NCBI RefSeq assembly: GCF_018760785.1
Contig: NZ_JAHHZO010000002.1
Location: 434,001-498,000, forward strand
Direction of reading: 5' to 3'
Length of the DNA: 64,000 nt
Origin: Rhizobium sp. CSW-27
GTDB taxonomy: Bacteria > Pseudomonadota > Alphaproteobacteria > Rhizobiales > Rhizobiaceae
The notes under the pieces were generated by a model. That model had not been told where the DNA came from. It ran no database searches and saw only the letters and a program-made list of their open reading frames with translations. Positions 47,363 to 55,361 of the stretch are shown in pieces. Numbering within the stretch: the first letter of the stretch is position 1; each line of letters begins with the position of its first letter. The translations under genes and the position numbers were made by a program.

Positions 47363-48067
47363 ATGGCAGAGGGTGGCGTCAAGCTTGAAGACAGCTGGAA
47401 ACAGGTGCTCGCGCCGCAGTTCGCCGACCCCTACATGGCCGACCTCCGCCGTTTCCTGACGGCGGAGAAGGAGGCGGGCAAGCGCATCTTCCCGAAGGGC
47501 AGCGAATACTTCCGCGCCCTCGATCTCACGCCGCTGCCTCAGGTGAAGGTGGTGATCCTAGGGCAGGACCCGTATCACGGCGCCGGCCAGGCGCATGGGC
47601 TCTGCTTCAGTGTGCGGCCGGGCGTGCGCATCCCGCCCTCGCTCGTCAACATCTACAAGGAAATGCAGGCCGATCTCGGCATTCCACCGGCGCAACACGG
47701 CTTTCTCGAACACTGGGCGCGGCAGGGCGTGCTGCTCTTGAACAGCGTTCTGACCGTGGAGGAGGGGCGCGCCGCCGCCCATCAGGGCAAGGGCTGGGAG
47801 CGTTTCACCGATGCGGTGATCCGCGCCGTCAACGAGGAGTGCAGCCATGTCGTCTTCATGCTCTGGGGCTCCTATGCCCAGAAGAAGGCGGCCTTCGTCG
47901 ACCAGCGCCGGCATCTCGTGCTGAAGGCGCCGCATCCCTCGCCGCTCTCTGCGCATAACGGCTTCTTCGGCTCCGGCCATTTCTCCAAGGCCAATGCCTA
48001 TCTGGTGTCGAACGGCCGGGAGCCGATCGACTGGCAGCTTCCGGTTGCGCCGGTGCAGGACGCCTGA
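47363..48067 (+). CDS. ung: Uracil-DNA glycosylase Ung
   Basis: 234 residues, family 1 UDG. Water-activating loop GQDPYHG with catalytic D69, [10 protein letters not shown], and the leucine-intercalation loop [13 protein letters not shown] with H191. Removes uracil from DNA to start base-excision repair. ATG 47363 follows an AAGGGA ribosome site. Close to galE but functionally unrelated; co-transcription likely. Confidence 0.96.
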   Translation: MAEGGVKLEDSWKQVLAPQFADPYMADLRRFLTAEKEAGKRIFPKGSEYFRALDLTPLPQVKVVILGQDPYHGAGQAHGLCFSVRPGVRIPPSLVNIYKEMQADLGIPPAQHGFLEHWARQGVLLLNSVLTVEEGRAAAHQGKGWERFTDAVIRAVNEECSHVVFMLWGSYAQKKAAFVDQRRHLVLKAPHPSPLSAHNGFFGSGHFSKANAYLVSNGREPIDWQLPVAPVQDA

Positions 48068-48087
48068 ACGGGTTCAAGGGACTCTTT

Positions 48088-48113
48088 GTGAACAATGCGT
48101 TCTGATTGTTCAC
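48088..48113. promoter_or_regulatory. Operator-like inverted repeat upstream of the MhqO/MhqD pair
   Basis: Perfect 9-bp arms GTGAACAAT (48088-48096) and ATTGTTCAC (48105-48113), spacer 8, 90 nt before the dioxygenase start. Such symmetry and placement suit a MarR- or TetR-family repressor; no regulator gene is adjacent. Confidence 0.65.
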
Positions 48114-48203
48114 TCTATGCGTCGCGATCAAAAGCGACCATCTTCACCCCAGACAAGCGGACCGATCACCGGCCCGCAGATTTCGAAGACAAAGGGGTAA
48201 GCC

Positions 48204-49136
48204 ATGCTGAACCAGATCAAGGGGCTGCATCACGTCACGTCGATGGCCGCGAGCGCCCGCACCAACAACCGGTTCTTCACCGATACGCTCGGCCTTCGCC
48301 GCGTGAAGAAGACCGTCAACTTCGATGCGCCGGATGTCTACCATCTCTATTATGGCGACGAAGTGGGAACGCCGGGTTCGGTGATGACCTACTTCCCGTT
48401 CCCGCACATTGCCAAGGGCCGTCCCGGCACCGGCGAGGTGGGCGCCACGGTGTTTTCCGTGCCGCAGGGCTCGATCGGCTACTGGGGTGAGCGTCTTGCC
48501 GCCAAGGGCAGCCTGGAGTTGAAGGTCGATGAAGCCTTCGGCGAGAAGCGCCTCAACTTCTTCGGCCCCGATGGCGACGGTTTTGCGCTGGTCGAGGTGA
48601 AGGATGATGCCCGTGCCCCCTGGACCGGCAATGGTGTGGATGCCGATCACGCGATCCGAGGTTTCCACTCAGCCTCCATGCGCCTGCGCGATGAGGGCGC
48701 CACCGTCGAACTTCTGAAGTTCATGGGCTATGAGCAGGTCGATCACAAGGACGGCGTCACGCGTCTGGCCATTCCCGGCGGCAACGGTGCCGACACCATC
48801 GACATCGAAACGATGCCGAACATTGCCCGCGCCAATCTCGGCGCCGGTTCGGTGCACCACATCGCCTTTGCGGTCGAAAACCGCGAAAAGCAGCTGGAGG
48901 TCCGCAAGGCCCTGATGGAGACCGGTTATCAGGTCACCCCGGTCATCGACCGTGATTACTTCTGGGCGATCTATTTCCGCACGCCGGGCGGCGTGCTGTT
49001 TGAAATCGCCACCAACGAACCGGGCTTCGACCGCGACGAGGACACCGCCCATCTCGGCGAAGCCCTGAAGCTGCCGACCCAGCATGCCCATCTGCGCTCC
49101 TATTTGGAAGAGCACCTGGAAAAGCTGGAAGGCTGA
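48204..49136 (+). CDS. Ring-cleaving dioxygenase of the VOC superfamily (MhqO-like)
   Basis: 310 residues, two vicinal-oxygen-chelate modules: GLHHVTSMAASARTNNRFFTDTLGLR (~7-32) and GSVHHIAFAVENREKQLEVR (~215-236), with metal-ligand histidines H9/H219-type and E at ~270 (LFEIATNEPGF). This is the MhqO/YfiE-type of hydroquinone dioxygenase used against electrophilic quinones. It pairs with the esterase immediately downstream, as in Bacillus mhq loci. Confidence 0.87.
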   Translation: MLNQIKGLHHVTSMAASARTNNRFFTDTLGLRRVKKTVNFDAPDVYHLYYGDEVGTPGSVMTYFPFPHIAKGRPGTGEVGATVFSVPQGSIGYWGERLAAKGSLELKVDEAFGEKRLNFFGPDGDGFALVEVKDDARAPWTGNGVDADHAIRGFHSASMRLRDEGATVELLKFMGYEQVDHKDGVTRLAIPGGNGADTIDIETMPNIARANLGAGSVHHIAFAVENREKQLEVRKALMETGYQVTPVIDRDYFWAIYFRTPGGVLFEIATNEPGFDRDEDTAHLGEALKLPTQHAHLRSYLEEHLEKLEG

Positions 49137-49145
49137 GGACCGATC

Positions 49146-49754
49146 ATGAGCACGAATGCCTATGTTCACCACGCGCGCCCCGGGAAAGCGGGCGCGCCCA
49201 TTCTCTTCGTCTTCCATGGCACCGGCGGCGACGAGAACCAGTTCTTCGACTTCGGCAGCCGCCTGCTGCCGGAGGCCACGGTGATCTCGCCGCGCGGTGA
49301 TGTCTCCGAACATGGCGCCGCCCGCTTCTTCCGCCGCCGGGCCGAAGGTCTCTATGATCTGGAGGATCTGGCGCGCGCCACGCAAAAGATGGCGGCCTTC
49401 GTTGCCGCCCATCGGGATGCGGCCTCTGCAGGCCCGGTGATCGGTCTCGGCTTCTCCAATGGCGCCAACATCCTTGCCAATGTGGTCATCGAGCATCCCG
49501 GCCTGTTTGCCGCCTCGATACTGATGCATCCGCTGATCCCCTTCCAGCCGACGCCGCGAGCGGGATCCGGCCGGGTGCTGATCACCGCCGGCGAGCGCGA
49601 CCCGATCTGCCCGGTGCCGCTGACGCAGTCGCTCGCGGATTATTTCGCAGCCCAGGGCGAGGAGGTGAGCCTCGACTGGCATCCCGGCAGCCACGAGATC
49701 CGCAGCAACGAGATCGAGGCGGTAAAGCGGTTTCTGGCGCCTTACGGGGCTTGA
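49146..49754 (+). CDS. Carboxylesterase/phospholipase-like hydrolase (MhqD-like)
   Basis: 202 residues, alpha/beta-hydrolase. Candidate triad S104 in GFSNGAN, D152 in GERDPICP and H183 in GSHEI. The FHGTGGDENQFF oxyanion strand is typical of the MhqD group. It starts 9 nt after the dioxygenase stop and shares its transcript, and is likely induced by the same quinone-sensing regulator. Confidence 0.87.
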   Translation: MSTNAYVHHARPGKAGAPILFVFHGTGGDENQFFDFGSRLLPEATVISPRGDVSEHGAARFFRRRAEGLYDLEDLARATQKMAAFVAAHRDAASAGPVIGLGFSNGANILANVVIEHPGLFAASILMHPLIPFQPTPRAGSGRVLITAGERDPICPVPLTQSLADYFAAQGEEVSLDWHPGSHEIRSNEIEAVKRFLAPYGA

Positions 49755-50121
49755 AGCCTTGCTGTTATGGGCTCTTTCATCCCCGGTTACAGGCCTGTTG
49801 ACCTGAGCGACCTAATTCGTCGTCATCCTCGGGCTTGACCCGAGGATCCAGGTCGGCGTCAGCGGCTATCGGGACAAAGTCAGGCAGGCAACGGACTGCG
49901 GCGATGGATCCTCGGGTCAAGCCCGAGGATGACGAGCGAGGAGAGGTCCGTGTCCTCCCGTTGCGAGCTGCCATCAGCCAGAAAAGGTATTGGTATTGTC
50001 ATCAGGGGGCTCGCTTCCCATTGCGGAAACGCCGTCTCGTTAGGCTGCGGCATTTTCCCTTCCGGCCCGTCCCGCCGCCGCTATACTTTCCTCGATACCC
50101 ACAGAATCAGGAGAGGTCGGC
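49755..50121. other. Intergenic region, 367 nt, with long inverted repeat
   Basis: Contains the 30-bp inverted repeat at 49821-49934 and a short stretch before the RidA gene with AGGAGAGG as its ribosome site. No gene seen. Confidence 0.5.
49821..49934. repeat. Perfect 30-bp inverted repeat with internal hairpins
   Basis: Arms 49821-49850 and 49905-49934 are exact reverse complements. Each arm also folds alone (CCTCGGG/CCCGAGG with a 5-nt loop). The spacer is 54 nt. This resembles dispersed intergenic elements of rhizobial genomes; family not confirmed. Confidence 0.85.
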
Positions 50122-50523
50122 ATGGCGTCATCGGAAAAACAGGTCTTCAACCCGCCCTCCGTCCGCAAACCCTTCGGCCATTACAATCACGGACTTCTGG
50201 TGCCGCCGGGGGCTCAGTTGCTGGTCACCTCCGGTCAGCTCGGCATTGCCCCGGACGACACGATCCCGTCGGATGTGACGGGTCAGGCGGAGCTCTGCTT
50301 CGAGGCGATCAGGGCCATTCTGGCGGAGGCCGGCATGAGCTTTGCGGACGTCATCCGCATCTCCGGTTTCGTCACGAAGCGCGAGGATTTCGCCGCCTAC
50401 ATGGCGGTGCGCGACCGCTACACGCTGGAGCCTAAGCCGGTCTCCACGCTGATCGTGGTCGGCGGGTTCACCCGGCCCGAATTCCTGGTCGAGGTGGAGG
50501 TGACGGCGGCGAAGGTGGTGTGA
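50122..50523 (+). CDS. RidA-family protein
   Basis: 133 residues, Rid/YjgF fold: PFGHYNHGLLVPPGAQLLVTSGQLGIAPD, ELCFEAIRAILAEAGMSFADVIRISGFV and the C-terminal VEVEVTAAKV. RidA hydrolyses reactive enamines/imines; the conserved Arg is not clearly at the usual place, so it may be a Rid2-7 member with another role. Stand-alone, between two repeat-rich gaps. Confidence 0.87.
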   Translation: MASSEKQVFNPPSVRKPFGHYNHGLLVPPGAQLLVTSGQLGIAPDDTIPSDVTGQAELCFEAIRAILAEAGMSFADVIRISGFVTKREDFAAYMAVRDRYTLEPKPVSTLIVVGGFTRPEFLVEVEVTAAKVV

Positions 50524-50615
50524 AGGGCGAAGGTTTCCTCCGCCGCCCGGTTCTCCCAAGGGAGCCCCTTCATTCGCCCTCCGGGCACCCGACCGAGCCA
50601 TGCGCCTCGTCCCTC

Positions 50616-50638
50616 CCTTCTCCCCCGCGGGGAGAAGG
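50616..50638. repeat. GC-rich palindrome between RidA gene and pyruvate kinase
   Basis: Stem CCTTCTCCCC/GGGGAGAAGG around CGC. The segment at 50560-50590 is a near copy of the one at 53790-53815, indicating a composite dispersed repeat. Confidence 0.6.
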
Positions 50639-50692
50639 TGGCCGACAGGCCGGATGAGGGGGCGCAACGACGCTCACGCCAGCCGGACCATA

Positions 50693-52222
50693 TCACTCCT
50701 GCCAGCTTTTCAGCGCCCGCAGCATCGGCGTCTTCTTGAAGATGTGGCCGTCCATGCGCGAGAGCAGGTGATCGAGCAGCGAGACGGCTTCTGCCACGGC
50801 GGGGCCCTTGTTCAGCATCACGCATTCGGCGCGGGCGGCCATGGCGGCGTCGGTCATTTCGCCGCGCGAGGGAAGGCCGGTCTTCACCAGATCCTCCAGC
50901 ACCTGGGTCGCCCAGATGGTCGGCACGGAAGCGGCTTCGCAGATCCACAGGATTTCCTCCTGCATTTCCGCGACGCGATCAAAGCCGATTTCGGCGGCGA
51001 GATCGCCGCGGGCGATCATCACGCCGAACGGCCGCTGGTGGCGGAATGCCGCGGCGATCAGCGAAGGCAGGTTGCGTACCGCCTCCGGCTGCTCGATCTT
51101 GGCGACGAGCCCGAGCGGTGTTTCACGCGGGAGACTGCGGGCAAGGGCTGCCTCCAGAAGGTCGATGTCCTCCGGCCGGCTGACAAAGGAATAGCCCAGC
51201 ATGTCCGCGCATTCGACGACGGTCGAAAGGTCGGCCTCGTCCTTGGTGGTGAGCGGCGAAAGGCCAAGCGCCGTGTCGGGCAGGTTCAGCCCCTTTTCCG
51301 GCTTCATCTTGGTGCCGCCGGTCTTGCAATGGGTGACGCGGATGATCGCGTCTGTCAGCGTGCGGGCCTCCACCACGCCTTCCAGCTTGCCGTCATCATA
51401 GCGTACGCGATCGCCGACGGAGAGGCGGGTGACGATTTCGGGCAGCGAGACGGAGGCGCAGGCGGTGACACCGTCGATGAGCGCCGGTTCGCCCGCCGCC
51501 ACCAGGCGGAACAGGTCGTTCACCTGCAGCTTGCCCTTCTTCTCCGGCATGACCTGTTCGGTACGGATCTTCGGCCCGGCAATGTCCATCAGCACGCGCA
51601 CGCAGACGCCGAGCCTCTCGCCGGCCGCGCGCACATGCGCGGTCATGGCCAGCCAGGCAGCGCGGTCGTCATGGGCGCAGTTGATGCGGGCAATGTTCAT
51701 GCCGCGGCGTACCAGGTCGAGGATGAGGTCCGGATCGCCCGCCGCTTCGCTCGGCAGTGTCACCATGATGCGGCCGCGGCGCTGGGCAGGCGCATCGCCG
51801 AACAGGGCGTCGGTGGCGGTCACGAGATCCGCTTCGCCGCGAAAGAAGGTTTCCTCAGTCGGCCGGGCAAAGGGGGCGGGGCGGCCGGCGGCGGCGGCAA
51901 GGCTTGCCAGCGTCGCATCGAAGGTCGGCAGCACGCGGCTTTCCAGCCGGCCGAGCGAGGAAAAGCCAAGGCGCATCAGGCGGCGCTGCAGCGGGCGGAT
52001 GTCGCGGCGGCGTAGCGTCAGGTAATCGGCGAGATTGGCAAGCCGCGCTTCCTCGGCCGGCGGCAGGTCCGCGCTGCCCGCCAGCTGCTCGACGAGCGTT
52101 GCGGTTTCCTGCGCGATGGACTGGCGCAGGAACAGCATGTCGGCGAAGAGGGAGCCGAGCTCGGCATCCTCTGCGGTTTCCGGGGAGGCAAGGTGGTTCA
52201 GGTCTGTGGCTGTGTTCGGCAT
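50693..52222 (-). CDS. Atypical pyruvate kinase with N-terminal extension
   Basis: 509 residues. A helical extension of ~125 residues precedes the pyruvate kinase core (RGMNIARINCAHDD, LMDIAGPKIRTEQV, TKDEADL, GVMIARGDLAAEIG, TIWATQVLEDLVKTG, PSRGEMTDAAMAARAECVMLNKG). The family-typical C-terminal allosteric domain is missing; the protein ends soon after the core. The opening TLPS replaces the usual TLGP. Converts PEP and ADP to pyruvate and ATP if active; a regulatory or alternate role is possible. ATG 52222 is used. Confidence 0.8.
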   Translation of the reverse strand: MPNTATDLNHLASPETAEDAELGSLFADMLFLRQSIAQETATLVEQLAGSADLPPAEEARLANLADYLTLRRRDIRPLQRRLMRLGFSSLGRLESRVLPTFDATLASLAAAAGRPAPFARPTEETFFRGEADLVTATDALFGDAPAQRRGRIMVTLPSEAAGDPDLILDLVRRGMNIARINCAHDDRAAWLAMTAHVRAAGERLGVCVRVLMDIAGPKIRTEQVMPEKKGKLQVNDLFRLVAAGEPALIDGVTACASVSLPEIVTRLSVGDRVRYDDGKLEGVVEARTLTDAIIRVTHCKTGGTKMKPEKGLNLPDTALGLSPLTTKDEADLSTVVECADMLGYSFVSRPEDIDLLEAALARSLPRETPLGLVAKIEQPEAVRNLPSLIAAAFRHQRPFGVMIARGDLAAEIGFDRVAEMQEEILWICEAASVPTIWATQVLEDLVKTGLPSRGEMTDAAMAARAECVMLNKGPAVAEAVSLLDHLLSRMDGHIFKKTPMLRALKSWQE

Positions 52223-52327
52223 GATCGGTCTCCGCATCGCTGGTGAGACGCTGCGATGCGGAGGTGACGATGGTGTGACGGATGCCGTGCTGTCTTTGCG
52301 CCAGCGCAAAAGCTGGCAGGATTGTGT

Positions 52328-52897
52328 TCAGTAGCCGCAGGCGCGCAACTGGTTTTCATACCGGCTGGCAATACCTGCGGAGCGTTCTGCCGCCGCGCGG
52401 GTGCCGGAGGAGAACTGGCCGCGCTCATAGCCGCTGTGGCCGGAATAATAGGCGAGGTAGAGACGATAGCCATCCGTCAGCGCGATGCCGTTTCGGTCGT
52501 GGCTCTTGCGGTGATACCAGCCGACAAAATCGACGGCATCGCCGAAATCCGAGCGGCTGGCGCCCCAGCGGCCGGTTTCGTTCTTGTAGGTTTCCCAGGT
52601 GCCGTCCAGTGCCTGCGCATAGCCATAGGCGGAAGAAGGGCGCGTCCAGGGAATGAAGCCCAGCAGCATGGTGCGCGGCGGGCGCGCATGGGCCCGGAAA
52701 CCGGATTCGGTGTAGATGGTCGCCATCAGCACGGGCACGGGCACGCCATAACGCTGCGATGCCTTGTTGGCCTCGCGCGCCCAGTTGTTGAAGAGCCCGT
52801 CCTTCTGCGCGAAGATGGCGCAGATATTGTCGATCCTGCTCGGTGCAGTTCCGCAGCCGGCAAGAACCAGAAGGGCGATGAAGATGGCAATGCGCAT
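52328..52897 (-). CDS. Lytic-transglycosylase-like lipoprotein
   Basis: 189 residues. Lipobox LVLAGC with lipidated C15. SLT-type domain: PVPVLMATIYTESGFRAHARPP with catalytic-type glutamate E64, then SSAYGYAQALDGTW and YLAYYSGHSGYERG. Cuts peptidoglycan glycan strands at the outer membrane. The upstream region has a 12-bp palindrome at 52944. Confidence 0.88.
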   Translation of the reverse strand: MRIAIFIALLVLAGCGTAPSRIDNICAIFAQKDGLFNNWAREANKASQRYGVPVPVLMATIYTESGFRAHARPPRTMLLGFIPWTRPSSAYGYAQALDGTWETYKNETGRWGASRSDFGDAVDFVGWYHRKSHDRNGIALTDGYRLYLAYYSGHSGYERGQFSSGTRAAAERSAGIASRYENQLRACGY

Positions 52898-52943
52898 CGC
52901 TAGACCTCTTGTTCCTTCATCGGATCTAGCGCGGAAAATTTAA

Positions 52944-52955
52944 TTAAACGTTTAA
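52944..52955. promoter_or_regulatory. TTAAACGTTTAA palindrome upstream of the lipoprotein gene
   Basis: A perfect 12-bp palindrome with a central CG in an AT-rich stretch (52937-52957), 47 nt before the lipoprotein start. Possible LacI-type or other operator, or simply part of an AT-rich promoter. Confidence 0.4.
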
Positions 52956-52966
52956 ATGAGAGGGTG

Positions 52967-53548
52967 TCAGAAACGCTCCATTTCCCGTTCCACCTTCGAC
53001 AGGAAGGCGGCGCGGGTTTCCGGCGTGCAGTTGTTCATGTCGTAATGCGCGAGAAACTTCACCGGCGCGCCGATCTTGATCTGGGCGCGGATGACGCGGG
53101 TGACGACCTTCTTTGGTGGGTTGCCGACCAGGAAGGCCCGCATCGGCGTGCCGCCATAGGTGAGCACGGCGGCGAGTTTCTCGATATGGCGCAGCGTCGG
53201 CGTCAGCTTGCCGTCCTCAAGCGCGAAGGAGACGCCCGGCAGCCAGACCCGGTCGAAATAGCCCTTCAGCATGGCGGGGAAGCCGAAATTCCACACCGGC
53301 GTGCAGATGACGAGGCCCTGCGCGGCCTTCAGCCGTTCCACATAGGGCTCCAGCCCCGCCATGTTCTCCGGATAATCGTGATAGATGCGCCGCCCATGGG
53401 CGGACAGTACCGGATCGAAGCCTTCCGCATAAAGATCGCAGGCATCCACCTGATGGCCGGCTCGCGCCAGGCTCTCGCAGGTCTTGCGGAACAGGGCCTT
53501 GCCGTAGCTTTCCTCGACGGGATGGGAATGCAGAACGAGTACGCGCAT
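52967..53548 (-). CDS. Flavodoxin-fold NAD(P)H dehydrogenase (quinone)
   Basis: 193 residues. Flavodoxin_2 family: LVLHSHPVEESYGKALF (phosphate loop), TPVWNFGFPAMLKGYFDRVWLPG, and TYGGTPM. Two-electron reduction of quinones with FMN or FAD. Thematically it matches the MhqO/D pair but is not adjacent to it. Confidence 0.88.
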   Translation of the reverse strand: MRVLVLHSHPVEESYGKALFRKTCESLARAGHQVDACDLYAEGFDPVLSAHGRRIYHDYPENMAGLEPYVERLKAAQGLVICTPVWNFGFPAMLKGYFDRVWLPGVSFALEDGKLTPTLRHIEKLAAVLTYGGTPMRAFLVGNPPKKVVTRVIRAQIKIGAPVKFLAHYDMNNCTPETRAAFLSKVEREMERF

Positions 53549-53941
53549 GTGAAAAGCTCCAAGCTGTTGCCCGCCGGGTGCCGCTTCCCGGGCCGATCGG
53601 GGTTCAAGTCAAAACTTCCGCGCCGTTTGTCCCAGCACCGCATTCCCTCGCCGCCCAGCCGAGAGAGACACGATGCCATGTGCGTTAACGCATGGGCCGG
53701 CGGAGCCGGCCGGGAGTACCTTCGGAATGGATGGGTTGGCGGTGATTGTCAGCGATGTCCTTCCTGAACTGCAATGATTGCTCGGCGTGGCCCCCTCATT
53801 CGCCCTTCGGGCACCTTCTCCCCGAGGGGGAAGGGATGGGCCACACCGTTTACGGTTCTCCTCTCCCCTTGGGGAGAGGGGGGGCCGAGCGAAGCGGAGG
53901 CCGGGTGAGGGGGAGCCCCCCAGCCGCAAATTCAAGCGATC
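53549..53941. other. Repeat-rich intergenic region, 393 nt
   Basis: No gene. Hairpins at 53814-53834 (CCTTCTCCCC pairing with GGGGGAAGG, one wobble) and 53861-53878 (CTCTCCCC-TT-GGGGAGAG). The strand downstream of the FAD oxidoreductase ends here, and these may act as transcription ends. Confidence 0.6.
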
Positions 53942-55357
53942 TCACTTCCCCGCTTCCGCAAACGCCTGCAAACCGGGGAAGAGGTAGTTCTTGCCGGCCT
54001 TGAAATCGAAGTCCGGATTGTCCCAGGCAATCATCTTGCCGGGGTTCAGCAGACCCATCGGATCGGTTTCCTTCTTGAAGGCAAGCTGAACCTCGTCGGT
54101 CTGTTTCATGCCGCCTTCCTCCAGCGTGTAGCGGTGCGGGTTGAAGATCGGGCAGCCATTGTCCTCGTGAATGCGGATGATCTCCTCCAGCCGCTCCTTC
54201 GTCGTGTAGCGCACCAGCGGCAGGCCGGAGCATTGCATGCGGCCGTCGAACTTGATGAACTCCAGATGGCCGGGCACCTCGTCGCCAAAGATCTCCACCA
54301 TCTTGCCGACCTTGGCGACATGGTCCGGGCTCGGATACTGCACCTGCAGATAGGTGAAGCTGGGATCGACCTTCAGCGCCCGCAGCGTCGTATGGTTCCA
54401 GCAGAGTTCATAGGCATGCGGAATGCCCTTCATGCTCTCCACCTTGTCGGAGCGGAAGAGGATTTCGCCCTTCATGCGCTCGGTCAGCGCCAGCAGCGGC
54501 TCGATGGAATGCGGCGCGACCATCAGCACCACGATCGACTGGCCGCGATGGCGGATGAACGGCTTGTGGCGCGGGAAATAGTCGTAGGGGATCGGCGCGG
54601 CAATGGGCGCCACCTCCTTCAGCAGCAGGCCGTTCTTGTGGGCGAGCGCATCCGACAGGCGCACGGCGTCCATGAAGTCGTCATAGCCGACCAGCACGTC
54701 TACCCAGTCATAGGCGGGGGCGAGCGGCATTTCCACCTCGGTGATGATGCCGTTGGTGCCATAGGCGTGGCTGACCTTCTGCAGGTCCCAGGCCTGAAGT
54801 TCCAGCACGCGCGGTTCCGCCTCCATGGTGACGACCCGCAGGCGCAGGATATTGCCGAGATCGCGCAGGCCTCCCCAGTGGATCGAGCCGACACCGCCGG
54901 AACCGCCGGCGATGAAGCCGCCGATGGTGGCCGTCTGGGCGGTGGACGGGTGGAAACGCAGTTCCTGGCCGGAATGCGCCTTCGTCTGCCGGTCCAGTTC
55001 GGAAATCACGATGCCGGGCTCGCAGATGACGCGGCCGGGATGGATTTCCTTGACCCTGTTCATGTTGATGAGGTTCAGAACGATACCGCCGGAAAGCGGC
55101 ATGGCCTGGCCGTAATTGCCGGTGCCGGCGCCGCGCGGGGTCACCGGCACGCCATGCGCAAAGGCCACCTTCAGCGTGCGGATGACCTCTTCCTCCGATT
55201 TCGGCGAGACGACGAGATCGGCGGTGACATTGTCCAGCTCGGCCTTCAGGACCGGCGAATACCAGTAGAAATCCCGGCTCTTCTGGCGCACCAGAGCCGG
55301 ATTGTCCTCCACCGCGATGCCATCGAGTTCCTGCTTGATTTTCGCGTAATCGGCCAT
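53942..55357 (-). CDS. FAD-linked oxidoreductase (GlcD/FAD_binding_4 type)
   Basis: 471 residues, VAO-type FAD domain: VTPRGAGTGNYGQAMPLSGGIVLNL, HPSTAQTATIGGFIAGGSGGVGSIHWGG, and a C-terminal NPGKMI that fixes FAD in this family. It should oxidise an alpha-hydroxy acid or similar substrate. It lies 4 nt after the amidohydrolase, suggesting it acts on the hydrolysis product. Confidence 0.88.
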   Translation of the reverse strand: MADYAKIKQELDGIAVEDNPALVRQKSRDFYWYSPVLKAELDNVTADLVVSPKSEEEVIRTLKVAFAHGVPVTPRGAGTGNYGQAMPLSGGIVLNLINMNRVKEIHPGRVICEPGIVISELDRQTKAHSGQELRFHPSTAQTATIGGFIAGGSGGVGSIHWGGLRDLGNILRLRVVTMEAEPRVLELQAWDLQKVSHAYGTNGIITEVEMPLAPAYDWVDVLVGYDDFMDAVRLSDALAHKNGLLLKEVAPIAAPIPYDYFPRHKPFIRHRGQSIVVLMVAPHSIEPLLALTERMKGEILFRSDKVESMKGIPHAYELCWNHTTLRALKVDPSFTYLQVQYPSPDHVAKVGKMVEIFGDEVPGHLEFIKFDGRMQCSGLPLVRYTTKERLEEIIRIHEDNGCPIFNPHRYTLEEGGMKQTDEVQLAFKKETDPMGLLNPGKMIAWDNPDFDFKAGKNYLFPGLQAFAEAGK

Positions 55358-55361
55358 GTCG

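Noticed and set aside
53746..54003. Small plus-strand frames in the repeat-rich gap
   Set aside because: They run through palindromic repeats and into the opposing gene, with no ribosome site.
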